Source of the DNA: Botryosphaeria dothidea
Lineage: Eukaryota > Ascomycota > Dothideomycetes > Botryosphaeriales > Botryosphaeriaceae
DNA: 64,000 nucleotides
Assembly: GCA_011503125.2 (NCBI GenBank)
Contig: WWBZ02000001.1
Location: 3,534,001-3,598,000 of the forward strand
Direction: 5' to 3'
The notes below the pieces were generated by a model that was given only the letters and a program-made list of their open reading frames with translations, made no database searches and was not told where the DNA came from. Numbering within the stretch: the first letter of the stretch is position 1; each line of letters starts with the position of its first letter. This document shows, piece by piece, positions 9,768-21,088 of the stretch. The position numbers and the translations under genes were made by a program.

Positions 9768-12700
9768 ATGCAGCCTTTCCACTTCTCGAGACCCCAGAGT
9801 GAAGTCAACGCTGCCCCGTCCTCGCTCCCGCTCGCCTACCGCTCGTCCGCCGGCTCCAGGAGCGATGCCCGCCTGGCTGCCGTCGCTCGCTGGAGCGCCC
9901 AGTGGCACAACGGGCACCTCTTTCTCCGGGACCCCATCCGCGGCTATATCGAAATTTCCCCCCAGGTGATACCACCGCAGACCTTCTTCAACGACTCCAC
10001 ATACCACGACGAACGCTCCGATGTCTGGCTCTCGCAGGTCGACCATGCCCAGTATCTCTACACTGTGCGTGAGGATCACGGCATTCTGGCCTTCAAGGTG
10101 CAGCCCCAGCTCGCCCGCCCCACTCTCCCCGCTCCGGAAACGGTCCTGGGCAAACGCGCCCTTAGCAGCGAACTCAGCACCCCGCCGCCGCCCCCGAAGA
10201 AGAGCAGGGCGACGGTCAAGCACGCCGGCCCCACTCGCATTCGGAAGGATCGCCGGGTACAGACGCCCGTCTACGATGACGTTTGGAAGAGGATATTCGA
10301 ACTCAGCGATCCTGCCATGCTCTTCACCTACGAGAGGGTGAACAAGGCTTTTCGCGGAGCACTCACAACCTACAGTCACATTTGGAAGAACAGCATGATC
10401 GACCACTTTGGCGAGGACCTTCCGGAAACCCCGAAGGACCTTCAAGACCGCCAGTACGCAGACCTCCTCTCTGGCCAAGGCTGCATGTCATGTCGCGAGC
10501 CGAAGGCTCGCAAAACCTACTGGGCTTTCCTTCGCCGCTGGTGCACCAAGTGCTTCAGCGAGAAGGTAATTAAGGTTCGTCGCAATTTCTTGGCGCCCGC
10601 TTGGCCTGATTAAGACAAGCTAACTCCTGTACAGCAAGAGGATTGCTTCGCCATCAACCGGAAGTTCCCTGGTATACTGGAGTGCATTCCCTGTGCAACT
10701 GTGGATTCTTGGAATCACTATTCTTACGCTGGCTGGGGCGACGAAAACGGCCGCTCGACAGCCTCTGGCAACCAGCCTGTATTCCTAAAGGACGACGTCA
10801 GTGCAATAGCCGCTGCCTATGAGGACTTCCTGAGCACTCTGGAACAGGAGGATCTGTCCGATGAAGAGAAAGAAGAGAGGAGGACGGAGTGGATCAAGGA
10901 ACGTAGAGAAAGGGCCAGGGAAGTCATGGATGAACGACTGGAAATCGACAAGTTCGAGAAAAAGTGGATCGCTGCCAGAGCCGCGAAGAGTGTGGACTTG
11001 AAAAACATGCGCAGGGAATTCATCATCCGCAAGGCCAAATTCCTTGATCCTCCGATGTGTGAAGAGGTTCTCAAGCTCATCCCGGCATTCCAAGAGAACA
11101 TTAAGATCAACAAGGAGTTCAAGACGGAGAAATTCTGGAAGGTCCTGATGCCCAAACTGGAGGAAGCTCGTCCCATGGCAGAGAGGCTATTCGGAATGGA
11201 GACTACGGCCAATGAGATTGGATATTGGGATCTCTTACCCGGGTTGCAGAACCAAACCAATCAAATGAGCGCCTGTGCCCCTGCCGCTTACCACCAGCTT
11301 ATGTCATTAGTTGACTTCTCCCTTAAAAAGGCCCTCAATATGGGGGTACACAGGAAAGGAATCGGTCATCAAGAATTTGCACTTCGTGTCCTGAACATGG
11401 TCCGCCGGGCGTGGGATAGTACACAGGTTGCCGCCGGTTCGCAGATTCCTGACCGTTCTCCTTTTGCCAGCTTTTACCCTCAGAATGGCCGGTACGTCCT
11501 TACGATCGAGCATGCCTGCAGGATATACGAACAGAAGATCATCCCTCAACTCTCTGAACTGTATCCTGAGTTTCGTCAACCTACGCGTAACGTTCAGAAG
11601 TTCAAATGCCCAGGTTGCAAACGAAATGACGTTAGCAAACAGCGTACATTCAGACAACTCATGAACCATATTCGCGAGGATCATGCGACTACTATTGGCG
11701 ATTTCCAGGTGTTCCGACTGGCTGGATTCCGGACTGAGCCTTACTTCTGCGCGGTCCCTTGGCCGCTTAACCTCCCCGCCCTGACAGACAAGCAGAAGTC
11801 TACTGGTGGCTGGGACGCCAATGCACAGCCGGAATACGGCATAGTCGATACATCGTCGGAGCAGCCACAAGATCGCCTTCAATCCGCTTTCGCACGTAAA
11901 GAAGTCTGTGCTCCCGAGTCACTTCCTGATGCTACATCCAAAGGTCCAACTGACTTTGTCGGAAACGTCCGCGATGCGCTCCGAATCCTTGAGGGCACCG
12001 GTCTCGCTGCACCCGTTCGGAGCAAAATCGTTGTCGAATATGTCGACCGTCAAGTAAAGAAGGCGAACGGTAGAGAAGCTGTACCCGATTGGCTCACCCT
12101 ACGGTTTGAGGTTGATGCATTTCTCATGAGCAGCAATAACCACGACATCCTGGACAAGATGTGTTGTGGTGTGTGTCGTAAAGCTACGGATGGCAAGACA
12201 CGCGGTGGAAAGAATTATGCCAGGATGCCTAGCTCCCGCGCCGAACTGATCAGGCACTTTGGTACCCATCATCAATCGAACATTCAAACTTGGCCGAAGG
12301 ATATGTTCACGCTGCCCACCGATGAGGAGGTCACTCGTGCGCTGAGCGATGCTACGGTGCCAGAAGCTATGAAGGCCTTTAGCACACTCTTTCCGGATTC
12401 GAAGGAGCCACCAAACAGGGAACTGGTCCGGATGGACGTTTTGGCTACTGTCGCGAACCAACAGCAACGATTTAAGGGTCGTCCGCCTAATGTTACAATG
12501 GCACAATGGCGCCAGCAACATCCTGTACAGGATCCGATGTCCGCTCAGCATCTTCGCCCCAGTGTACCTCAGCCGTTTAGTCTGCAGCACCAGCACCAGA
12601 ACCAGCATCAGCACCAACACCAACATCAACTCCAACTGCGAGATCATCATACAGCTCCGCAGCAAAGTCACAGCCATCAATCCTTGATGCCTCTACATAC

Positions 12701-12893
12701 TCAGCACGTCAACTCACACAACCCCATACCGCAGCATGCACAGCAGCCACAGCCGTTGCACATGCACGGCCAGTCCTCGCAACAGCAGCAACAGCCGCAC
12801 CACCACCAACACCAACAACCTCAACATACTTACGGCTATCAACCCGTTCATCATCTTCCACCTTCACGAACGTATCGCCCTTATCAGGCTTAA
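9768..12893 (+). CDS. Large F-box / zinc-finger protein with His/Gln-rich tail
   Basis: Exons 9768-10565 and 10635-12893 (69-nt intron, GTAATT donor, TACAG acceptor) give 1018 residues. An F-box-like helix set lies at ~168-215 (VWKRIFELSDPAMLFTYERV). It is followed by a CxxC...CxxC zinc cluster at ~240-264 that spans the approach to the intron (CMSCREPKA, WCTKCFSEK). Residues ~300-380 are charged coiled coil. A C2H2-like finger is at ~591-614 (KCPGCKRN to NHIREDH) and a second Cys/His cluster at ~776-812 (CCGVCRK to HFGTHH). The last ~100 residues are almost pure His/Gln. F-box proteins recruit substrates to SCF ubiquitin ligases; that role is inferred. The ATG at 9768 is the first in frame. 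Confidence 0.85.
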
Positions 12894-13941
12894 TATGCGT
12901 TGCGTCGAGTGCAGGATTCGTTCATTCTCCTCACCATTCACCACGGGTAGATGAATGTACAGCAGCCCTCTGGCTCTACCCACTGTGTCGTGCATAGACT
13001 ATATCCTTCCTAGTTCCTACTCAACGCCATAAACGACCGCCAGCAACCCGAATGCTGCCGCTGTGGGTGCATCTGGCTGAGCACCCCACAGCTAGGTCCA
13101 CACATTTTCCCTCAGTGTTTTCATCCCATACTAATACCATCGGTGTTGGGTTTCGGTCTCGATTCTTATCAGGCTAATTCTGGCATAGCGTCTGGCGGGC
13201 CTGGAGTGACTGGATTCTGCTTTCGTTGTTAAACTGCATAAGACAACCCCTGGACAGCGGCATCACGAGTACCCTCCGAATTTCTCTTTTGATGCTTTCC
13301 TGTTATTGGTTTTTTGCTTTTTGTTCAGCATTTGCATGTGGGCACGGGCATTCTTGGATTCAGCGATGCTTCTCTCTAATGGTCTTCCTAATTGCCTGCC
13401 GGTCGGACGGAATTTTCTATCTGAAAAGATCGATCGGTTTCTTGATGCGTTGCTTTTGTTATAGACGGCACGGATTGGTCTGGGTGGGAAATCTGGCTTT
13501 TTCGGTTTGAAATATTCTTATTGACGGAGATTGCTGGTCTTGGTTTGGGATTTCTGCTAGACGTAGGTAGTCACGAATGACAAGTTGGCTTTCTCCTAAA
13601 CTCATGGTGCTGATGCGGGATATGGGTTCAAAAAATTGGTGAGAAACATTTGATAGGTCCTTCAAGCATTTGAATTCTCTCTAAACCGTTCTGCGCTCAC
13701 TTCACCTTCTAACAATGTGGTGACTGTGTTGGAAGATCATAGTGCCGCCCGGATTCTAACTATCTGTGTCGCGGCTAAGTTCTATGACTGTCTCGTGGTG
13801 CCTTAATTCGTATACCACTTACCGCCGGCGAGTGACCGGGCGGATTTCCTTTTCGGGTTAAGATCGGAGACGAGGAGAGACGTCACAAAAAGGCGCGGCC
13901 GGGCATGGAAAGTCATCTACTAAAACACACTTTGCTTCCCT
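12894..13941. other. Intergenic, long 3' region and TatD promoter
   Basis: About 1 kb without a supportable gene. T-rich stretches from 13290 to 13560 look like 3' UTR or spacer. A GC-rich patch just before 13920 is the probable TatD promoter. Confidence 0.55.
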
Positions 13942-15428
13942 ATGCTTCCACGTCGCGCATTTACTCGTTTTATACAACTGACACAGACATCGCCGATACA
14001 CCTCGCTTGCACGCCTAAACACGTTCGAGACCTCCGTTTCAAAAAATTTACTCCAGGCCTCGCCCTTAGACCGCTTGCACAGATGTCAACCACGGCTCTC
14101 AGCAGCGATGCCGCTGCTGCACCCGACGCACAGAATGGCTCACGAGAGCAGTCGAAGAGGCTGAGATACATCGATGTTCGTTCCCGTACATGAGATGCAA
14201 CAGGACTTTCATTTCCCGGCTGCTGGAAAGTTCGAACATCCGCACGTGATATGGCTGACTTCCTTGTTCTTTTCCCCAGATCGGTATCAACCTGGGCGAT
14301 CCCATCTTCCGCGGCGTGTACCATGGCAAGCAGGCGCACGAAGATGACTTCGAAGGGGTGATCGAGCGCGCGAAGGCCGCCGGGTGCGAGAAGATGATGG
14401 TGACCGGGTCGGATCTGAAAGAGTCGGAGCACGCGGTCCAGATCGCGAAGGAGCATCGTTCGTCCACCCTTTGCCCAGCATTTCCCTTTCTCGTTTATTT
14501 CCTACATTTCAACGCCTGTTTCTTTTCTTGCGTCTAATTTTCTCCCCTTCGTTTTTGTTTCTCCACAGCCGGCCTCTGCTACGCCACCGTCGGCGTCCAC
14601 CCCTGCTCCGCCAACCAATTCGACAAGCACCCGGGCGGCCCATCCGCCCTGCTCTCCGCGCTGCGCTCCCTCGCGAAGGAGACCTCCGAGGCCGGCCACA
14701 CGGTCGCCTTCGGCGAGATCGGCCTCGACTACGACCGCCTGTTCCTCACCCCGAAAGACGCGCAGCTGCGCTACTTCGAGCAGCAGCTCGACCTCGCGAC
14801 GGAGCTGCAGCTTCCCCTCTTCCTGCACTCGCGCGCCGCACACGAGGATTTCGTGAGGCTGTTGGGCGAGCGCTTGCCCAAGCTACCTAAAGGCGGCTTG
14901 GTGCATAGTTTCACGGGGACGGTGGAGGAGATGAAGGGGTTGGTGGCGTTGGGGCTGGATATCGGGGTGAATGGGTGTAGTCTCAAAACGGAGGAGAATG
15001 TCGAGGTGGTCAGGCAGATTCCGCTGGAGAGGTTGCAGATCGAGACGGATGGGCCGTGGTGCGAGATGCGGCCGAGCCATGCGAGTGCGAAGTTTTTGAA
15101 GGAGGGCAAGGTGCCGGAGGTGCCGAAGGCGGTTAAGAAGGAGAGGTGGATTAAGGGGGCGATGGTGAAGGGGAGGTATGTGGTTCCTTTGTGCTCTGTG
15201 GGAGGCGTGGTTGCTGATGAGTTGCAGGAACGAGCCCGCGACGATTCCGTTGGTGGCGCATGTCATTGCGAGGATCAAGGGGGTGGAGGTTGAGGAGGTT
15301 TGTGAGGCGTAAGTTGTCATCACTTCTCTTCTCGGTTTGATCAAACGCTAACTTGTTATTTTTCTTCTTCTCAAAGAGCTTGGAATAACTCGATTAGGAT
15401 GTTTGGTTTGGGAGAGAAAGCAGAGTAA
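13942..15428 (+). CDS. TatD-family deoxyribonuclease (TATDN1-like)
   Basis: Five exons (13942-14175, 14280-14457, 14569-15175, 15228-15308, 15377-15428) give 383 residues. Motifs match the metal-dependent TatD hydrolases: YIDIGINLGDPIFRGVYHGK, VGVHP, FGEIGLDYDR (Glu ligand), LFLHSR and HSFTG (His ligands), ETDGPWC (Asp) and a closing AWNNSIRMFGL. Family members are 3'-5' exonucleases acting in DNA repair and apoptotic DNA degradation. The first 47 residues are extra compared with usual family length and are Arg/hydroxyl-rich (LPRRAFTRFIQL), like a mitochondrial presequence. A second ATG at 14083 would give a 336-residue cytosolic or nuclear form. Introns 1 and 2 both use the rare donor GTTCGT. 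Confidence 0.92.
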
Positions 15429-15762
15429 AGAAGCTGGGAGAGTGACAGTCTGGCTGCGCGAAAAGATACCAAGAAACCAGCAACCTCTCGAGAAAATGGA
15501 GGAGTAGACCACTAATAAAGACATACACACAAAGGGTTTATTGGGACTAAGACTGGCCACATTAACTCGCAAGTCAACACTTCCATGGAAGTGCCTGAGG
15601 GCGTGAAGAGATCTGTCAGAAGAGACTTGATCAAAGGCCACTATGAATCACAAATAAGATGCATGTTTAATCGTTGAGCATCGTTGAGTTCTTTTTTGTT
15701 TCCCAGCACTTGGTATATCCACACACATACTGTACAAGACACCGCACACATTTCTCTCAATT
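15429..15762. other. Intergenic between convergent TatD and mS23 genes
   Basis: A 334-bp shared 3' region. No gene or strong repeat is seen. Confidence 0.6.
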
Positions 15763-16650
15763 CTACGGATGAAGAAGTGCACCTCCCCGCGCTTCTTGGC
15801 CAGCGTCGGTTGCTGGTATGCTTTCTTGAATCTCTTCTGTAGCCGCCAAAGTTGCCGGGTCGGCACTCTCCAGAGCTGCTGTGCTCGTCTCGGTGCCGCT
15901 GTACATGGCGGCCAGTGCCTGGCGCTGCAGCTCGATTTCCTTGATTGCCCAGACCTTCCATTCCTCGAAGGCCTGGTTCTCCAGCCCCATACCGACCTCG
16001 AGCGGGCCTTTGCCGAAGTAAGCGCCCACGGCCTGAGCCTCCTCCTTGGCGATGCGCTGCTCGATTTCTTCGCGGTGGCGGTACTCGTAGAATTCCTTGC
16101 GTGCTTGGTCGTAGGCCGAGGCCTTGTCTTTGCCGGCATGCTGCATGAGCCATCGCTGGCGTTGGACGACACTGCGAGGGAGATCAGTTGCCGCTCTCAA
16201 CATTTTCAATGAATTTCAGGGCTCATTTGATGCCTTGGATACCAGTCCTAGTTTTTGTAGAAATGAATGTGGCACATACCTTTCACCGTCCAGCTTCTTG
16301 CCCCGCTGCACAATCTTGCTCCAATCCCACGTCTTGCTGTCGGCGCCACTATTCTCGAGTATAACCCTTGGGCGAGCGAGTTCCCAGGGATGGTCCTTGA
16401 AGAACTCCAGCCTCAGCCTGTCCTCCTCGTAGGCCAGGCGTTCCGGCTGGAACATGCGACTCGGCTTCCGAATGTTCTTGCGGGCATCTTTCTCAGTGTA
16501 GGTGCGCTGAAGCGGGCGGACAAGTTGCTGCGTTGGCGGCACATCGGCGACAATGTCGTACCATGGCGGAGGAGCCTTCATGCGCTTGGTTTCGAGGAGC
16601 TGGGTCGCGGCGCGATGCACGCGGGAAGCCGCGAAGTTGTGGCGGCCCAT
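15763..16650 (-). CDS. rsm25: Mitochondrial small-subunit ribosomal protein mS23 (Rsm25)
   Basis: Exons complement(16280-16650) and complement(15763-16171) give 259 residues. The 108-nt intron has GTATGT and CGCAG ends, and the join reads DGESVVQRQRW. The start MGRHNFAASRVHRAATQLL and PPPWYDIVADVPPTQQLVRP are the Rsm25/mS23 signature of fungal mitoribosomes. The middle carries KPSRMFQPERLAYEEDRLR and FFKDHPWELARPRV. The Ala/Glu-rich tail is typical of filamentous fungi. The product is imported to the mitochondrial matrix and is a structural protein of the 37S subunit. It is divergent from the PPR gene. Confidence 0.92.
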
Positions 16651-17036
16651 TGTCGCGTGAGTCCTCGCGCTCTCGCACGACAACGCTCACAGGTGGAGAG
16701 GGGAGGATGCCGCGCTCGGCAGATAGGCAGCGACAGCGGCAAGTCCGCGGGTGGGAGGAATTGAGGTGTGGTGATGGGTAGGTTGGAAAAGTAGCACGGC
16801 TCGGAATGGAGCCGAGGGGAGATCTCCGCCGCCGGGCAAGAAGCTTGTCGCCGCCTGCAACAACTCTTTCCTCTGCCCGGCGGCCAAACTCCACGCATTT
16901 CGACTGCCCCCATCCGCCCACCCCTCTGGAGCACCACGCCGGGTTCCAGCAGCCGCCGTTCCTCGAGACCATTCCGCGCAGCATTTGCATCTCCAATGGA
17001 CCCAAGCCCCGCTGCTTAGCATCATGTCCGCGTCTC
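16651..17036. promoter_or_regulatory. Divergent promoter, mS23 / PPR protein
   Basis: Head-to-head spacer of 155 to 386 bp, depending on which PPR start is used (16806 or 17037). It is GC-rich and TATA-less, which fits a shared housekeeping promoter for two mitochondrial gene-expression factors. Confidence 0.45.
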
Positions 17037-18917
17037 ATGTCCCTTCACAAGCCCTCTCCTCCGGCGGCTGTCTGCATGATAGCATCCAGGCCACTCCTCG
17101 CCCTCCTGCTCTGCCCAACCGCAGGACGACACCATCGCGCGGTCGATCCTCCGCAGCGACGCGCTTACCATCGCCGTCCCGATAGACCCGCCACCAGACC
17201 CGTCCCGCTCTCGCCGACGCAAATGGATAATTTTTTTATCAATGCCCTGGTGCAGGCTGGCTCGTGCCGCAAACACGCCAAACACACGCAGACATGGCAG
17301 GATGCAAGTCTAGCTCCGTCGCTGCATCATCGTCCGCGGCGGAAACGGTCAATGGGCGTCGAGGAGAGCGTGAGGCAGTTCGGCCATGCTGCCAGATCGC
17401 GTGGCCAGCAGCCCGCCGCAGAGCCTGCGCAGCCCAACGAGCCAGAGAAACAGCAAGAATCTGAGGAGGGGAAGTCTACACAGGAAGATTTCAAGAGCCT
17501 CGTCGATTTCTACGGCTCCGGGGACATGCGACTGGAGACGTGGAAGGAGCAGGAAGAGCGAGAAGCCAGAGAGGCGGAGGAGCAGGAGCAGGAGACGGAG
17601 GCGGGCGGGCCGGTGGGCGACGAGGACGCGCACATACCCTTCCACGAATTGCACCGGCCGTGGCCGAACAACGACGAGGTGGAGAACGAGTCGATCGGCG
17701 AGCTGGAGGAGCTGCTGGAGCACGACGGCCTGTCGCCCGAGATCGCGTATCAGATCTACACCACGCTGTCGTGGCCGCGTGCCGCGTACCTGTCGTACTC
17801 GACCATTCGGAATCTCTTGCATTGTTTGGGCGTCGTGCAGCACCGTACCGAGGCGTCCATGATGCGCTATCTGTCGGTCATCGACGATCTGAAGGCGGCG
17901 GAGATACCCATTGCCGTGGCGGATTGGAACATGGCGATACAACTCGCAGGGAAATGCTTCCGGAAGATCACGAATAACGAGGTGGAGTCTGCGCTGTACC
18001 TGTGGCGAGAAATGGAGCACAAGGCCGGGACCAAGGGGAACCACTTTACCTTTAATATTCTGTTCGACCTTGCGGTGAAGGCTGGGAAGTACAAGCTGGC
18101 GGAGATGATCAGGAACGAAATGCGGGACAGAGGATTGAAGATGGATCGGTATTTCCGGACGGGCGTGATCCTGTGGCGCGGGCTAACGCGGGACGGGGAC
18201 GGCGTCCGAGAAGCTTACAAGGAGCTCGTTGAGGCTGGAGAGATTGTGGATACTACCGTCATGAACTGTGTCATTACAGCTCTGATCAAGGCGAGGGAGC
18301 CGGCGGCGGCAGAACAGGTCTTCTTGCGGATGAAAAACATGTATAGCTCCCAGTCGAACAGCAAGCCAACGCCACGCGATTGGCGGCAGCGACGAGAACT
18401 TGGGTACATGTTGGCCAGGGCGACGGAGAATGTGCGAGGCAACACGCAAGCGCAGAAGGAGATTCAGGAGGCATCTCCTGTCGGGCCGGACTACGCGACC
18501 TTCAAGATTCTGATCAAGCACCACGCGATCACATCTGGAAACATTGACCGGGTCACGGAGCTACTGGATGAAATGGACCGTGTCTTCAGCATACCGCTGC
18601 AGGGCGACATGTTCTACACGCTGCTTTTTGGGTTCTACCACCATGGCGGGATTCGGTACACGTCGTGGACCAAGGGCAGACTAGAAAGCACATGGCGCGC
18701 CTTCATGATGTCTCTCGAAAATGGTATCGAAGACTTCTACCTTGACCGTACGGTTTCCACTGCCGCCATTCTCGCATTTTCGAAGTGCATGGGTAAGGAA
18801 AAGACGTTGCAAGTGTGGGAGGAGATTAGGAACAAGTGGAATCCGCCCGAATCGGATCTGGAGGATATTCTCAAGCGTCTGGCGCTGCTCTTTCCCGCGG
18901 CATCGGCGCCTGCATGA
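17037..18917 (+). CDS. Mitochondrial pentatricopeptide-repeat (PPR) protein
   Basis: A single exon of 626 residues from ATG 17037. The frame stays open upstream to another ATG at 16806 (703 residues), but that extension is low-complexity. I prefer 17037, whose N-terminus is Arg/Ala/Leu-rich like a presequence. PPR-like helical pairs run from ~310 residues before the end: TFNILFDLAVKAGKYKLAEM, VMNCVITALIKAREPAAAEQ, ATFKILIKHHAITSGNIDRV and FYTLLFGFYHHGG. PPR proteins bind organelle RNA and control its stability or translation; the target cannot be read from sequence. Charged Glu-rich linker before the repeats. Divergent from mS23. Confidence 0.82.
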   Translation: MSLHKPSPPAAVCMIASRPLLALLLCPTAGRHHRAVDPPQRRAYHRRPDRPATRPVPLSPTQMDNFFINALVQAGSCRKHAKHTQTWQDASLAPSLHHRPRRKRSMGVEESVRQFGHAARSRGQQPAAEPAQPNEPEKQQESEEGKSTQEDFKSLVDFYGSGDMRLETWKEQEEREAREAEEQEQETEAGGPVGDEDAHIPFHELHRPWPNNDEVENESIGELEELLEHDGLSPEIAYQIYTTLSWPRAAYLSYSTIRNLLHCLGVVQHRTEASMMRYLSVIDDLKAAEIPIAVADWNMAIQLAGKCFRKITNNEVESALYLWREMEHKAGTKGNHFTFNILFDLAVKAGKYKLAEMIRNEMRDRGLKMDRYFRTGVILWRGLTRDGDGVREAYKELVEAGEIVDTTVMNCVITALIKAREPAAAEQVFLRMKNMYSSQSNSKPTPRDWRQRRELGYMLARATENVRGNTQAQKEIQEASPVGPDYATFKILIKHHAITSGNIDRVTELLDEMDRVFSIPLQGDMFYTLLFGFYHHGGIRYTSWTKGRLESTWRAFMMSLENGIEDFYLDRTVSTAAILAFSKCMGKEKTLQVWEEIRNKWNPPESDLEDILKRLALLFPAASAPA

Positions 18918-19461
18918 GAGGCGCAGTGTAAGCTATATTTGGGCATATTGGGGGATCATAGAATTGTAGATACGGGCACAGGGAAAACTGGGCATTTGGT
19001 AGCGACTTTGTTTTTGTAAGAAAGGAACTTGGGGGTCTGTACTTTATGTCGAAAATGTACGATGCCGTCGCGAGAGCGAGTGTGATGTTGAAACTGCTGC
19101 ATGGGGAAAGCTCGGGGGGGCAAGTGTTTGCCTAAGCAAGCGACGGCCTGGCCTCGCGTCAACGCGTCTCAACCTTTCCCAACGCGTTGCTGCCTTCACG
19201 ATTCCACGATAACTTCCCGGATCGCCCCGTCTGTGATGGCTGAAGGAGGCAGATGACTGCGTAGAAGTAAAAATAACAGGCGATGATGAGATTCGACGCG
19301 TGGCTACGCCGCTACCTTCTCCGCGAAGCCTTGGACACAACACTGTCTCCCGTCTTGCCAGCGTTCACATCGTCGCTCAGAATCCATTTCCTCGACTTCT
19401 AGTCCTCTTGCTTCGTTCTCAGTACTTTCCATTCTCTTTCAACCCAGTCTATCTGTTCGAA
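18918..19461. other. Intergenic, PPR 3' region and RecQ promoter
   Basis: A 544-bp tandem spacer. No gene is seen. The last 150 bases, pyrimidine-rich around 19390-19460, are the likely RecQ leader. Confidence 0.55.
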
Positions 19462-21088
19462 ATGCCCGCCGACAGGAGGACCGAGAGGCGAAATTCTCGC
19501 CCTATGATCGACATCGATTTCACGCTCAAGCGGATCTTTGGGAAGAAGACGTTCAGGTTTACCTCCCCACTTCCAAAAACAACCGACTCTCTTTCGCTAA
19601 AGGTTTCCGTTTAGACCGCTACAAAGAGAAGTCATCAACGCAGCTTTGGACAGGCATGATGTTTTCCTCCAAGCGGCAACCTCTTTCGGCAAGAGTCTCT
19701 GCTACCAGCTGCCTGCCGTGATAGATCACGGTCGTAAGTTTGCTTTTCAACCCTACCTTTCTCCAAATGCTTATACTTATGGATCTAGTCACCATCGTCG
19801 TATCTCCGCTTCTGGCTCTGATGGTAGGCCTGCTTCACCCTCTGAGCTTGGATAGCCTTAACACAGCCAGAACAACCAAGTTGCCGCCCTGAGAGCCGCA
19901 GACATCAAAGTCGCAACTATCAACAGCACCACGCCCTACTCCGAGAAGAACGCTATCATGGAAGACCTCCAATGCGGCCACCCACGCACCCGCCTGCTCT
20001 ACATCACCCCCGAATACTGCCAGCTCGACTCATTCCGCCGCATCCTCCGCATCATCCACACGCACCGCGAACTCGCCCGCGTCGCCGTCGACGAGGCGCA
20101 CTGCATCAGCGAGTGGGGCCACGACTTCCGGCCCAGCTTCAAGAACCTGTCCTTCTTCAAGCACGAGTTCCCCGACGTGCCCGTCATCTGCCTGACGGCG
20201 ACGGCGACGGCGCAGGTGCGCGAGGACATCGTGCGCACGCTGGCGCTCGATCCAAAGAACTTGAAGCTCTTCACCATGACGACCAGCCGGCCCAACCTGC
20301 ACTACGAGATCCGCTTCAAGAGCGACGAGGAGGACCACTACGACGACTTTGTGGCGTGGCTGCACGCCGCCCAGGCACGCCGCTGCAAGGACCCCGAGAG
20401 GGTCGCTGCCCTCAGGGCCGCGGGCAAGCGCCCGGACGCGCTGTCGGGCATCGTCTACACGTTGTTTCGCCGCGACTGCGAGGCGCTGGCGGCGCGCCTG
20501 CGGACGAGCGGGATCGGCGCGAGGCCGTACCACGCGGGCCTGTCGAATGCGGAGAAGGACGCCGCGCTGGCCGGGTGGGTGGCGAATACGCCCGGCTCCG
20601 AGGTCGTGGTCGCGACGACGGCGTTCGGCATGGGCATCGACAAGGAGGACGTCCGGTTCGTCGTGCATTGGCAGCTGCCCAAGAGCTTCGAGGGGTTTTA
20701 CCAGGAGGCGGGCAGGGCTGGCAGGGATGGGAAGGCTGCGGCGTGTATTCTGTACTATGCGCGGGAAGATCGGGATAGGGCGGTCGTGATGATGGCAAGG
20801 GATATGCCGAAGGAGGGGATGGGCGGGGCCGTGATGGAGAAGCATAGGAGCAGGGCAGAGAGTCTGAAGAAGTTGGTGGATTACTGCGAGGAGACCAGGA
20901 AGTGCAGGCATAAGTTGATTGCGGAGTATTTTGGGGAGAGCGGGAAGGAGGTGGTGTGTGAGTGGGCGTGCGATTGGTGTAAGGATGCGAAGGCGTTGAA
21001 GAAGAGGAAAGAAAGGGGTTTGGCGAGTGAGGAGTGGTGTAGTACGCAGATGGAGAGTGGTGCGTATGGAGATGGGTATTGGGATTGA
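19462..21088 (+). CDS. Minimal RecQ-family DNA helicase
   Basis: Four exons (19462-19556, 19615-19733, 19789-19823, 19871-21088) give 488 residues. All RecQ helicase motifs are present: motif 0 FRPLQREVI, Walker A as ATSFGKS (~53-59), VVSPLLALM, DEAH with HCISEWGHDFRPSF (~156), LTATAT, and the motif V/VI block AFGMGIDKEDVRFVVHW with QEAGRAGRDG. A zinc-binding module follows (CEETRKCRHKLI, then CEWACDWC). The protein stops there: no RQC winged helix and no HRDC domain, unlike Sgs1/Qde3. The canonical GGGKS of RecQ Walker A is SFGKS here. A 3'-5' helicase acting in DNA repair or recombination is inferred from the family. The second exon acceptor was chosen to keep LALMNNQVAALRA in frame. Confidence 0.92.

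Noticed and set aside
13226..13510. Plus-strand frame after the F-box gene
   Set aside because: Cys/Phe-rich translation of T-rich 3' UTR; no coding bias.
20030..20911. 293-codon minus-strand frame opposite the RecQ helicase
   Set aside because: Antisense shadow of a GC-rich coding exon; no recognisable domain and low-complexity Arg/Pro/Ala content.
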